Shown piece after piece: positions 1 through 10,776 of a stretch of DNA of 35,707 bases (position 1 is the first letter of the stretch; every line of letters starts with the position of its first letter). Source of the stretch: Termitomyces sp. T153 (lineage: Eukaryota; Basidiomycota; Agaricomycetes; Agaricales; Lyophyllaceae). Below the pieces are notes generated by a model. The model saw only the letters and a program-made list of their open reading frames with translations. It made no database searches and was not told the DNA's origin. Both the position numbers and the translations under genes were made by a program. The stretch spans positions 1 to 35,707 of the forward strand of contig JACKQL020000233.1 of NCBI GenBank assembly GCA_018296165.2, written 5' to 3'.

Positions 1-2239
1 CTTGTTGCTTGTTAACAAAATTATTTTGTGCCCAAGTACATATATAAGGCTTTGAGGTGCTTTGCATGATTGAAGATGTTGAGTTAATCATGTCTTGGAG
101 TACATTAATTTGCAACAAGGTGTACAGTCAAGCCTGAATTAATTCAACATTGCATTAAGCAAATTTGAGTTCAGTGGTCTATACTCTTTCCTAACTAACT
201 CAACCAATTTTCTCTTGTAGAAACTCTACAGGCTGCCTACCAGAATGATTTCGGATACAATCGTGGTGTACTCTGACAGTTCAATATTGATCTTTGTGAG
301 GCTAGTGACTGGAGTCTTTGCACTTGTACATCAGGTGCATTGCATCAACATACTTGGTGATCATTGTCAAAAATGCCATATTACTTAGTAAGGAAGGATG
401 GTTCCTAGACCAAATTGATATGAGAGTTCATTGATTTGAATTTGCAAAAGAGAACTGTCAAAATGATGATTGTGGCACAACATATGGAATTTTGCAATCC
501 ATGTAATGTCTCACATTGGGCACAGGGTTTGGAATGCTCATTGTCATTCATCTGATACTTACCATATGCAGTGAGAGGTAATACCATTCTGTCTGTATTT
601 GAGACATTGACACTGGTTGTACAGATGCAAAGAAGCCTTTTTCAGTCTAAGGTTGGTGACTGGAGCTCTTCTACTTATAGACTAGGTGGTGTCACATCAT
701 CATGATTAAATATAAGTGGCATATCTTGCCACAAGTTCCCAATTTCTTGCATATAGATACTTGTCCTTGTCCTTCCCTCAACTTGGCAGGTTCAGGAACT
801 CAGATTTGTATGAACTTGAGAGTCTATTAATTTGACAATTCAAGAAAGGAGAACAACAAGAATGACAACAACATATTGGCAAGTATTTTCTATGCACTTG
901 TCAATACATGTGGATAGTTCAGGATGCTTATTTCATCATATTTTTCATCATGGCCAATTAAATAGTTTGTAGCAGAATTTTAACCACAATGTACTAGTGA
1001 ATGAAGGTGTATTCCAAGGCCCAAGGGAGAAAAGACCAACATCATTCTTTGCCACCCATTACCTATTTGTTTTGGCATCAGTGACATTTGTAGTTGAAAG
1101 ATAGACTAGATGAGATTATCACTGAGATTGTCTTGTTAATGTTGTAACTTGAATCTATTTATAGTCAATACTCTACACCTGATGATCTACATAATCTTGA
1201 GACAAATTTCATTTCATTTTCTTCCAAGATCAGTAATTCATTCAAGTAGTTATTAGTCTTAGTCATCTTCCTTGAGATTGGTCTTGCATGCAACCTGTAT
1301 CATATCCTTGATATCTGTAGCAGCCTCTGCAAAGTAATGCTTGAACACCACAGTGCAGCACTTGAGTGACATGATAGTCCAGTGGATATAGCTGCTACTG
1401 ATCAAGTAGGAAAGGCTGTAGCCATCATGCAGGACTGTGGGGACAGGGGGGCTTATCAGTCATTACTCAAAGTAAGAAGAAAGACATTGACATTGCAGCA
1501 GTGCATATTCACCATCCATCAAAGACAAGCTATTGAGCTGACTCATGCTAAAAGCACCTAATGGCTAGACCTCACAAATGCCTCATTCCTGAGCAGTTCT
1601 GGAACCTCCTTGCCCTTCCCAGTCTCAATGACCTTCTTGAGGTCAAACATATGACAACCACACCCTGTGTGTCACTGGCCCATCCCACATATTGCATATT
1701 GTGTGTGGCAGCCTTGCAGATCTGCTATGTCATGTGTTGTGGGTTATGGGAGGAAGAAGAGGTAAACATGACTTCAACAGAGAGATGGGCTTCAGAGAGA
1801 GAGCACATTGTTTTGGTGCAGCCACATTAAGATTTGCAGATTTGGGTGGATTCATAGGTTGTGGCCATGCAGTAGTGTAGTTTGTGGAAGGTGAGTTGTT
1901 TGATTACTTTGGCACAGGCATCAGGCAAGATGGAGTGGGATTTTATCAGGTTTTTTCTGTAGCTGTCATATATGTAGTGTCAGACCTGCAGGTGTGTTAG
2001 TTTGAATGTTAGTTGAACAGAGAGGAAGGGCAGCACACCTAGTGATGCAAAATGTAAGTTTTGATGCCATCAATTGATTGGATCAACAGATCAAACTTTG
2101 TTTTCAGAGGCTTAAGTTATACAAAAGCTCACATAGACATTACAGTCATAGATATAAATTTAAATTGATCTATTTGCTAGTTGAGACAGCCTCAAACTAT
2201 TGAATGGGTCCAAAATATATATAATTCAAAAACCCAAAC
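1..2239. other. CpG-depleted repeat-like DNA without a recognised gene
   Basis: This stretch has almost no CG dinucleotides (a pair near 249-260 is an exception), the same composition as the decayed elements to its right. I see no long open frame and no known domain. Two ATG-started short ORFs exist, a minus-strand one at 405-587 with a CxxC pair and a plus-strand one at 1,561-1,830. The segment is probably degenerate transposon or multicopy-gene DNA. The LTR-like DNA of element A begins near its right end, but I cannot fix that border. Confidence 0.5.
1561..1830 (+). pseudogene. Possible exon fragment of an unrecognised protein (89 codons)
   Basis: An ATG-started 89-codon frame with a fairly protein-like composition: a hydrophobic first half followed by WEEEEVNMTSTERW and an acidic/basic tail. 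I recognise no domain. It sits in CpG-depleted DNA and has several Cys and Met residues that could derive from Arg and Thr codons by C-to-T change. It may be a remnant exon of a repeated gene or simply a chance ORF; neither a promoter nor partner exons could be assigned. Confidence 0.2.
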
Positions 2240-2420
2240 CAACTAAATACTCATAAGCCTAAGATAGCTGCTCCCTGGGGCTAGCTGAGCTGTGGTATGT
2301 CATTGCTTGTCCTCTCCCCTGATTCTTCTCTCCTTTTATAGCTCATTGTGTGCACACAGACCAGAGTGTTTTCCATGCATGCCTGTGGGTGTACCATATG
2401 GTTTTCCTTGGCCTTTCTTT
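2240..2420 (-). repeat. LTR-like sequence of the element A family
   Basis: Read on the plus strand, the block containing GCTCCCTGGGG, GAGCTGT, TTGCTTGTCC, CTCCTTTTATA and CAGACC runs in the same order as a block at 35,446-35,600. There it directly precedes the end of a pol frame, so it is probably the 3' LTR of a minus-strand gypsy element. On the minus strand it carries a TATAAAAGG box. LTR ends were not resolved. The copy here has lost CpGs present in the right-hand copy. It is about 2.2 kb from the end of element A pol rather than adjacent to it. Confidence 0.55.
2332..2340 (-). promoter_or_regulatory. TATA box of the LTR-like sequence
   Basis: The minus strand reads TATAAAAGG followed by AGAG. 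The same motif is conserved at 35,527-35,535 in the second copy of this LTR-like sequence, while surrounding bases differ. Conservation between two diverged copies supports a real core promoter of the retroelement. Activity in this decayed copy is doubtful. Confidence 0.5.
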
Positions 2421-2883
2421 CTTATTGGTTGGTCATATGAGATGATGTGCTGGGTCAGCATTACTCAGTTTTTTGTTTGTCTGACCTCTTTTCTCTTACT
2501 CTTTTTCCCTCCAACTTCTCTCCAATAGGCTTTGCATGGTTTGTATGGTGGCCAGCTTGGATCTCAGGTGGTCTGGCATATGGTATTGAGGGGAGGTAGG
2601 GTTTTATTGTTGTGTTTAGATGTTCATGGCTGTCCTTGGCATTGGTTAGCTTTCTAGCCAGTTTTGCTGAGCACAGCCATTGATCATCGATTGAATGCAT
2701 GACTAGCCTCTGTTCTTGATGTCATAGATCCTGCTGGCATCATTGCATGTGTGCTTTTTGGGTTCTTTGGTGATTCTTATTTTACTAGGTATGTTCTTAT
2801 CCCTACAGTTTTCAGCATCTTACCCAAGCTTACAGTTTTCAGCTTGTTTAATTGGTAAACTCAGTTTTTCCTAGTTCTTTCAA

Positions 2884-2905
2884 CCTGTCTCAAGTATGAG
2901 ACAGG
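2884..2905. repeat. Perfect 9-bp hairpin
   Basis: CCTGTCTCA, a four-base loop AGTA, then TGAGACAGG. The stem is perfect. It lies between the LTR-like sequence and the antisense gene relic starting at 3,078. Its function is unknown; it could be a small element terminus or a transcript structure. Confidence 0.5.
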
Positions 2906-3077
2906 CATATCACCTCCCCTGCACCATTTTACTGACTGCCCTCACTCAGGTCTATGCATCTTTTGAAAACTGCTCACACTTGATCACCCTCAATTCTTGA
3001 ATACAAAAGCCCAATGTTCTTTTGTCTTCTACAAAAATTATTTTCCTTTTCTTGATCACATCTATTGTCCTATAAAG

Positions 3078-4430
3078 ATGCTCTCAACACAAGCCTCTTT
3101 CCCTGCAGCAATGGCACCCAACCACTCTATTCCTACCACACCTTGCAAAAACCCCATGGGTCCTGCCACCATACTTCCTTGCACACCCCCAACTACCCAC
3201 CCAAGTTCTGGCCAGAACTCGCCCAACAACTTTGCCCTTCTCCAGCACTCTGTCAAGTGTGACATGCATCAGGTTATCTTAGCAGTCCTCCAGCTTCCTC
3301 TATTTGCCCAGGCTGTCATTGGTTTCTGTGGGGTTGTGGCTGGTATCCCTGGAACTTGGGCTGACTGTGCCTGATATCTCGGCACCATGCAGCTGGTGAG
3401 TTCCTCTTTTGTCCTTTCTTTCCCTTCTTTGTTCTTTTTCACCCTTCTTCTCTTTGCTTCAGTGCTTTGCTGACCAGGCCAATTTCCCATGCATTGCCAA
3501 GCAAAAGGGCCTTTTTGACTCCCTGACTGCCACCCTTCCAGTGATCAATCATAGCACCACCAATGACTCCATCAACATCCAGTCCTTTCTTATGTTTGCT
3601 GATGCTATTCTCCAAATCAAAAAAAAATTGGCAAGAGGTCCAATGTCAGCAGGAGGCAGAGGTCCAACATCAGTGAAGCAGAGGAGGTATGTCTTCTTGT
3701 TAATCCCTTTTCATTGACTGATGCCTTGTCCTTTTAGCTGAAGCAGCAAACTCAGGATCAGGACATTGACATGTTAGGTCTGCCCTCTATTCATTCTGGC
3801 AAGCAGCAAGCTAACGTAAGTCTAGCCTACAAATTTAACTTGCTTGCTCATTGTTTTGACACCCTATCCCTCTTTCTATCCCAGACTGAGCCTGACAGCA
3901 AACCTAAACCCAAGAAACTCAAGGTTCTTCCTGCCTTCTGTTCATCTTTTATCCTCATTTTTCTTTTACATTGCTCCTGATTCTTTCTCAGCCAATCTCA
4001 AACCTGGGAGCGAGGGCATGCTCTTGCTTCTTGGCCAGGTCATTGCCACTCTTGAAGCTGTCCAGCTTGCCAATGACAATACCCTTCTTCCCCATGCCAA
4101 CCTTCAACAACATTGTGATGCTGTTCAGCTCACTGCTCAACAGCAGCTCTACTCTCTCAACATTGCCCTTCAAATTTATAGACTAATTTTGACTTGTCTC
4201 AACTGTCTTGACAAAACCCTTGGCCCTTCTGACATTGAACATACTGGAGATCTTCTCAATGATCTCCAAGTTTTGCCTGAGGTATTATCCCCTTTTTGAC
4301 TTCCCTTGACTTGTTTTTATTCACTTTAGAGTCCCAGGTTGTTGATTCTGATTCTGACATTGAAATCACCCCTTTGTCTCCAAAAATTCCCCATTTCCCC
4401 ATACTTGTACAAGAGGCCCCTGCATTGTAA
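3078..4430 (+). pseudogene. Six-exon gene relic antisense to gypsy element A
   Basis: A nearly intact spliced frame of about 352 residues. Proposed exons are 3078-3395, 3463-3686, 3738-3815, 3885-3939, 3992-4281 and 4338-4430; introns are 51-69 nt, begin GT and end AG. Phases agree across all joins except for one missing base in the A9 run at 3619-3627. A second lesion is TGA at 3372-3374, likely a former CGA Arg codon. The exon 4 donor (GTTCAT at 3940) is weak; GTTCTT at 3924 is an alternative that breaks phase. The product has a Pro/Thr-rich N-terminus, a helical core (VILAVLQLPLFAQAV), basic patches (RRQRS, KPKPKKLK) and an acidic stretch DSDSDIE near the end. I do not recognise the family. 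It lies between pol and the LTR-like DNA of element A, in opposite orientation, so it may be cargo of the element or a nested insertion. Confidence 0.6.
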
Positions 4431-4621
4431 GCATTAGCATTGCCTTTGCTTAAACTAGCATAGGCCCTTTTAAACATCCCTACTCATAAAAAAATCCCTT
4501 TATATCTCTTTATTCTGCAACCCCAAATATAATGCCATTAACCCCAAAAACATGTGATTAAGTCTTTTTAACTTATTTTGACTTTTAAAAAAAATTCAAA
4601 ACTTTTTGTCAAGTTTTGGGG

Positions 4622-5788
4622 CTATTTGTCTGACTTAATTGTGTCATGGTCTAGAGGCTCATGAAGCCTTATAGATCCAAATGACAGATCTGACATAGCA
4701 TTTATTGTAGGCCTTTGTAGTTCTTCCCTCAACTCTTTTAACTTTTCTGGAGTGATATCTACCCATTGCTCTAGGCTTTGGGATAGCTCCAATCATCTTT
4801 GAGCTTTGTAAGGGACTACTCCAAAAGCCACAACTCTGGTCTGCCAAACTGACCCATCCAGCTCTGCCACAATGTAACTGACACCCTTGGTCTTAGCAAT
4901 TACTATCATTGGACCATGAAAACAGGGCAGCATTTTAGCACTGTGTGAACTTTCTGTAATCATATTCTTGACCAAGACTAAGTCCAAAGGCTTGAACTTG
5001 AAGTCTTTGATAGAGTTTTTATGCTCTTCTGCAAACTTCAAGGCCCATTGGAGTTTGTCCTTCCCAACTCTCTCTCTCATCTCTTCTACATGCTGGTGGT
5101 GCTTGGCTAAAGCCCTAGCATGATAACCAATCAACTCTTCTGTAGATAATGGCCCTTCTGGTAATTCTATCAACCAGGTAGCCTCTACCAAGTCCAAAGG
5201 TAGAGTTGGATGAGCTCCAGTGACCATGAAGTATGGTGAACATCCAAATCTCTGTCAGATAGTAATGCAATCACTCCACATTACATGAAAGAAGAACCAA
5301 AACCATTTAGTGCAATCATCACAAGCTTTGAATAGAGCTTGCCTGACATCCCAATGTGGTCTTTCAATTTTGCCATTAGCTTGAGAGTTGTATGGAGAGA
5401 TGGCAATGCCTCTGATCCCATATTTACTCTCTATCCAAGCTGTGACCTTTTTGAATTGTCCAGCATTGTCAGTGATGATTTCTGCAATGCAACTCCAGCA
5501 ACAAATTACATCCTCAAACAACCATTGACCAATTGTTTTATGGTTTTCTTTGCACAGAGGCCTCCCTTCCATCCATGAAGACAATGCACACCTACCATGG
5601 ACAATATAATTGCAGCCATTTGAAGCTGGAGTCATGTGCATGGTATCAATGTGGATTGTTTGGAAGATAGAGGGTGTATAGGTTACTGTGGGAGCTCTGT
5701 TTACAATTGTCTTCTGATGTATCTGACAGTTGTGACAAGTTGCAACATACCACTGTACATCTCCATCAATTCCTGGCCACCAAATCAT
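4622..5788 (-). pseudogene. pol: Element A integrase catalytic core and C-terminus
   Basis: Continues the integrase after a frame change. CHNCQIHQ completes the HHCC zinc domain. The core keeps all three catalytic acids: IHIDTMHM, IITDNAGQF and NGKIERPHW, with 34 residues between the second Asp and the Glu. The reading frame is interrupted by TGA at 5,255-5,257 and TGA at 4,793-4,795, both at positions where Arg would suit and so probably former CGA codons. The tail (LREELQRPTINAMSDLSFG) matches a tail at the right window edge (35,583-35,707). The frame ends at TAG 4,622-4,624. No chromodomain was found. Confidence 0.8.
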
Positions 5789-8214
5789 TCTTGTATTAAC
5801 ATTTTAGTTGCATAAGTCCCTCTATGCCCTAAGGCATCATGGGCTGATTTAAGCATGAACATTTGCCTATCAATATTGACTACTAGCTCATGCCTGGCCT
5901 CCTGATTGTGTTTGTACAGTCTCCCCTTTTTATCAAAGAAGAACTGCCTTGCAAACCTCTTGAACTTGTCTGGGTCCCAACCCTTCAAACCTTCAGGTTC
6001 TTTGCTTGGGTCTTGTAGCCAGCTTTGTACAATTGGCAGCAAGTCATCCCACTGTTCACACTCACCACCCTTCCTATGTTCTAAGTAGGCTTGTAAGTCT
6101 GCTTTCTTTTCTTTCTCAGTACCTTCTGTGGGTAACAGAGGCTGAGAGAGAGATAGTATTGCAACAGGATCTATTCTAGAGGTCTGCTGCTGACTTAGAA
6201 CTGCCTTCCTAAGTTTTACCTCTTGAGACCTTGCTCTATCAAGTTCTTGTTCAAAGTCTGATACTTCAGTGTTTACTGCATTTAGATAGCCACCTATAGT
6301 GTCAATTTGATCTGAAAACTCTTCAAGTGCTAAGGGTTCCCAATCCTCCCATCCTGGTTCATTGTTGGTTTTAGCTGGATATTCAAAGTGCATAGTCTTT
6401 GGGTTGTCCACCAACTCTGGATTAACAGGTGGGTACTCCTCATCTCCTGGCTGCTTGAGCCTCCTAGACAGGCCATCAAGACTAAAGGTTTCTCCTGGCA
6501 CATGCCTCAAGGTAAGATGATAGAGTAGTACATCCTCAATCCATCTCATAATGGTGGCATTAGGTCCTACTCCAGGATTGCTTAGCATTCCCTTCAAATA
6601 CTTGGCATCAGTCTCCACTACAAGCTTCCTACAACTGACTAGCCAATACTTATTAGCTTGCAAGGCTCTCATCAAACCATAGAGTTCTCTCTTAGGTTGT
6701 GAGAATCTTGCCTCCCTCTCATTCAAGGTGATGGATCCTAGCTTAGCACAAGTGCATTGCTTAGGATTGTCTGGAGCTTTCTGGAATATTCCAGAACCTA
6801 CTGCCATCCAAGAAGTGTCAACTGATAAGACTACTGCCCCTTCTGACTCATAGTCAAGTAGTTTTAGATGTGCACCTTCAGCTAGCAACTTCTTCAACTG
6901 AGCCATTGCTGACTGCTGTTCCTCACCCCAAACAAATGGTGTGTGGTTTTGAGTCAATTTGTTGATGGGTGCAGCCACTTTAGCATAGTCTTTAATGAAC
7001 ATCCTAAAGGTACCACAAGTACCTAGGAAAGCTCTGACATCTGACTTGTCCTGGCAATCACCCCACCCCATAACAATGGCCAACTGCTTAGTCTCAGGTT
7101 TCTGTCCTTCATAGGAACACTTGTGTCCAACTACTACAATCTCATCTGCACAGACTACTGACTTTTTCCCAGAGAAAGTTCCTCCAGCATATTTGATTCT
7201 TTGTAACACTCTATTTACATTCTGCAGATGTTCCCATACAAATCTCCTAATGCCTGGATTTTCTGGGATAACCTCATAGCTTCCATCTGGCAATTCATAT
7301 CTGTGAGGTGGGCCTCTGATTGGCACATCATCAATATGTGGCCAAGTTACATGAGGTATCTCATCTTTCAAGATGAAGGTAATGTCATCATAAAAGATTG
7401 GTACTGAATTTGTCCAGCCCATTGGCAGGGTTACCAACCTCAGAACACCAAAGGGTGTTTGAAAGGTGGTATAGTCCCTAGACCTTACATCCAACACTCT
7501 CTCATCATATCCCACATACAAGTCAAAGATTTCTCCACAAGCTCTGCCAGCAAAATGACTAGCCAACTCTTCAGTTGCTGGTGGCAATCCAGAGTGTGCT
7601 ATGGTCACTTTGTTTAAAGGTTCCAAGCTGTGAACTATCCTCAAACTCTCACCATCCTTCTTCAATGCTGTGAACCACTGGGACTGGTATGAAGAGTTGG
7701 ATGGCTCATACACTCCTGCCTCAATTTTCTGCTTTATCATCTGGCAGATTTTATCTCTGAGTCCAGGAGCAATGGGAATGTTCTTCAATACCCAGGGGGT
7801 GTGAGGAATTACTGGCATTACTACAGGAGGGAAGAATTCCTCCTTGAGCCTACCTCTTTGAGAATCATCCCATGCAAAAGCCTCATTCTGCAGCATCATT
7901 AGATGATGTACTGCCTTCATCTCCTCTGGCCATAGGAAACCATCACCATGTACTTGGTCAATGATCTCCTTGCACTCAGCAGTGTACCTCCCTGTGGGTT
8001 TGAAATCAGGTGGGTTTGGGTCCAACTTTGGCATGTCTGCTAGTGGATCTCCAGTAATACACCTTTCAATTCTGAACTCCTCAGGAGAGGTTCCTAGTAC
8101 AGGTTTCACCTTTCTAGCAACAGGTTTGTATTTCTTAGAAAATACTTGTGCAGTTTCCCCAACACCTGCTTCTAACTCTAGGCTTTCCTGTTGTACTAAG
8201 GTCTCCTCATTGAG
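5785..8214 (-). pseudogene. pol: Element A reverse transcriptase, RNase H and integrase HHCC start
   Basis: A continuous frame of nearly 810 codons, the longest open stretch in the window. RT motifs include FFPPVVMPVIPHTPWVLKN, LRIVHSLEPLNKV, FGVLRLVTLPMGWTNSV and the catalytic HIDDVPIRGP, where His replaces the usual aromatic before IDD. RNase H follows with SVDTSW, QPKRELYGLMRAL, VVETDAKYLKGM and DGLSRR, giving the D-E-D-D set. After an acidic, Gln-rich linker comes the integrase zinc domain start HDALGHRG (H-x4-H). The frame ends in TGA-type stop at 5,785 and the following CxxC lies in a different frame from 5,788. No ATG marks its start; it is reached by frameshift from the protease frame. 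Confidence 0.85.
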
Positions 8215-8216
8215 AT

Positions 8217-9245
8217 TTAAAATTTTGGATCACTATCTCCTCCAACACCTGCCTTTGGCACCTTCCCTCTTTGAAGAGTGGGCAGGGCAGTCTGGTGACC
8301 AGTATTAGGATCCCTGATAGTTATGATGGCACCGCCATCTTGAAGATTTTGTATGTTGCTTTCTGTCAGTGTGTCAAAAGGACAACCCAACAAGACAGTA
8401 TAAGCTGGCTTGACAAAGATATGCACTTGTAGATAAATAGTGAAGCCTTCAGCAAAAGTAAATGGCACATTTCTGGCTAAACCAACTGATGTATTCACTT
8501 GACTGTTGGCACTCTCCATCCTTAAACATATGTCTGGATCCCAAGTTAATCCTAAATGAAGTGCCTCATATAGTGCCATACAAACTATCTGAGAACCACT
8601 ATCTAGAATTGTCTCTACTTGTCCCCTCTGATTGACAATGGGGTTCAAGGATCTCAACACTTGCAAATCTCTAGCCACATACACCACTACTGGCTTTTCT
8701 CCTGGAGGGATATTTTCCAAGTAAGTGGCTACACAATCCTGATGCACTACTGCACCAGTAGGCAAATCATCCTGTGTCCCATCTATAATGAAATAGGTTG
8801 CCATTGGTAGGTCATTGACATCTACTTTGTCAGGTGGTTTCTTCTTCCTTACAGTCTGCTGTTGAACTGCTACCCTTGGGATATTGGGGTCCCTAGACTG
8901 AGTCCATAATTTGAGAGTCAATTTTTGCATCATTGCTTCTCTTAATCCAGGAGCCACATCTAACAGTTCTCCAGTACTGAAAGGTACAGTAGCCTCCCAG
9001 AGCCTATCAATGGTCCTATCCCACTCCTTCCTCCTTGTTCTTGTTAAGGAACTTTTAACAGTGTCCTGCACTGGCAAGTCTGGTCCCTCATTGATGGCTG
9101 GAACCTTCTCAAAAGGTAGGTCCAGTTTTGGTGCTACTCTAGGTGGAATCACCAGAGTTAGCTTTTCTTTCCAGGGTTTTTCAGGGGTTCTCTCTGGCAA
9201 TGAGGATACTCCTGGTTGAGATGCCTCTTTCCTGATTGCCTTCAT
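8217..9245 (-). pseudogene. pol: Element A pol N-terminus with aspartic protease
   Basis: Starts at an ATG just after the gag stop and runs 342 codons. The first part is Pro/Lys-rich linker. The retropepsin core is ILDSGSQIVCMALYEAL (about residues 225-240) with catalytic DSG, then VLLGCPFDTL, the usual hydrophobic-Gly motif near the second strand pair. The protease would cut Gag and Pol in the particle. The frame ends in a stop at 8,217, but related sequence continues at once in another frame from about 8,214 (NLNEETLVQQESLELEAG), so a single-base indel separates protease from RT. The protease core itself looks undamaged. Confidence 0.8.
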
Positions 9246-9251
9246 TGAGTT

Positions 9252-9263
9252 ATTTAAAAATCC
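9252..9263 (-). promoter_or_regulatory. Candidate gag-to-pol minus-one frameshift site
   Basis: The minus strand reads GGATTTTTAAAT. In the gag frame this is GAT TTT TAA, a stop. Moving back one base over the T5 run gives TTT TTA AAT and enters the pol frame, which is open only from 9,263 because TAA lies at 9,264-9,266 in that frame. The overlap of the two frames is therefore about ten bases and contains the T run. An ATG nine bases after the stop (9,245) would also allow reinitiation. Confidence 0.4.
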
Positions 9264-10776
9264 TTAGAGGAAGATTTCTGTCCCTCAGGACTAGCTGTGT
9301 TCCTTGTGTTGACCAACACACTAAGCATCTCAGCCATTTTATTGAAACCTTTCTCCAAGGTCCCCCAAGTGGTCTGACTCCTTATATTGAATGCACTCTA
9401 GCATGTCATCCCTGATGTCTCTAGCAGAGTTCACATAGGCAGAGTAAGCAACTGTCTCTGGAGTGTCATCTTCTGGCCATCCAAAGTACATATTCACCTG
9501 CTTATCATGTACTTGTGCTAGTCTAGCATGAGGAGATATACCAGCAGGATCCTTAGGTAAAGGAGCACCATTAGGTAGTCTGGCTCTCCCTTCTAATAGG
9601 ATGTCCATCCATTTTGTACATCTCCCTTGATGACTTCACACTCTGAGATTCTATGTCCAGTTTGCCAACAATAGAAGCAAGTAATACCACTTCTTCCAGA
9701 AGTTGGAAATGTAGGAGGCCCTTCTGCCCTTATACCCTGGCTCCCTTTGGTATTCAAGAAGGTATTGCACATGTCCAACTGACCAGCTTGCAAAGCTTGT
9801 ATGGTACTCTGGATGCACCCCATTTGTTTCCCAATGGTAACCACAGCATCTTGTAGATGAGCCATTTTCTCCTCCACTTCCTCTTCCTTAATGTTCCCCC
9901 TTCTAGTTTCTATTTTCTCTATTTTCTCCTCTCTCAGGCTCCTTATAGTAGTACCATCTATCAAGGTCCCTACTACTGTCAGCACTTCTGATAGGTCATA
10001 CTTGTTGTCCTTGTGCCTATTTTTAGCAGGGTCTTTGTAGTGGCCATATCTACTGATCAACCTCTCCTCAATCACATCTCCAAAAGCTGGTGTAAAGCAC
10101 CCCAAGGACTTGTCTACCAGAGACCCATTCCCAGTGACCTTAGCCAACTTCTAAGCCTCAGCTCTAAATTTTCTTATGAGAGAATGGATTTCTGTAGTGT
10201 CATTCCTACTAAGTCTGGCATGTTCTTTGCAGATACTGTCCAGGTTTGCAACACTACCTGTGTCATCCACTGCTTCTGGATAAGACTCCTTGATCTCTTT
10301 CTCAAAAGCAGACCAAGTATAGTCCTCTCCAAAGGAATCAAAGCCCAGCCATTCCTGTTCAGTCTGAGCATCCATATACTCTAAGATTCTCTTTTGCCTT
10401 TCCTTATCTCCTTGGATCCCACCATGCTCAAACAGAGCAATCATCCTTTGTAAAAATCAACAAACCTCAGAGGGCTCAGTGTGCTTAAACTTAGGTGCAT
10501 CCCTGCTGTCAGGCAGTGGTAGTTTATATCTGATAGTTTGCTCCATAATTGAAGCAGTAGAAACTGGTTGAGTAGTAGGGCACAGTTCTTTTGGTGAGCT
10601 TGAAATTACTTTCTCAGTCTGAAGTTTTCTCTTTCTGAGTAAGGTTTCAGAGTCAGGCAAAAAGGACTTTGAACCACTGCTATTTCATTGTCAGTAGCTG
10701 TAGCCAAGTCTACCACCACTACACCATCATTGAGCTCTGGTGTGTCTTCAGAACATGCACCTACAGAGGAGTCCAT
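9254..10776 (-). pseudogene. gag: Element A gag (capsid and CCHC zinc knuckle), broken
   Basis: The Gag polyprotein packages element RNA in cytoplasmic virus-like particles. The first plausible ATG is at 10,776 in a Ser/Asp-rich leader, shifted in frame near 10,650 into LPLPDSRDAPKF, a form typical of fungal gypsy gag openings. TGA at 10,457-10,459 follows GTT TGT and probably replaces Arg. TAG lies at 10,151-10,153. The zinc knuckle CFYCWQTGHRISEC (CX2CX4HX4C) is intact near 9,650. The frame then changes near 9,600 and returns near 9,350, ending at TAA 9,254-9,256. The N-terminal half is open only in pieces, so no full Gag can be made. Confidence 0.8.

Larger units (their letters stand above)
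2240..10776 (-). mobile_element. Degenerate Ty3/gypsy LTR retrotransposon (element A)
   Basis: Order on the minus strand is gag, protease, RT, RNase H, integrase, then LTR-like DNA, which is the Ty3/gypsy order. Coding DNA spans about 10,776 to 4,622. It carries at least four frame changes (near 10,650, 9,600, 9,350 and 8,217), another near 5,788, and in-frame TGA or TAG stops. I looked to the right of gag for a matching 5' LTR and did not find one, so the element may be truncated there or its LTR may be too diverged. No chromodomain was seen at the pol C-terminus. Almost no CpG remains. Confidence 0.85.

Noticed and set aside
3924..3991. Alternative 68-nt fourth intron of the antisense relic
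   Set aside because: It leads into a frame lacking the good ANLKPGSEGMLLLLGQ reading; donor at 3,940 keeps phase, though its signal is also weak.
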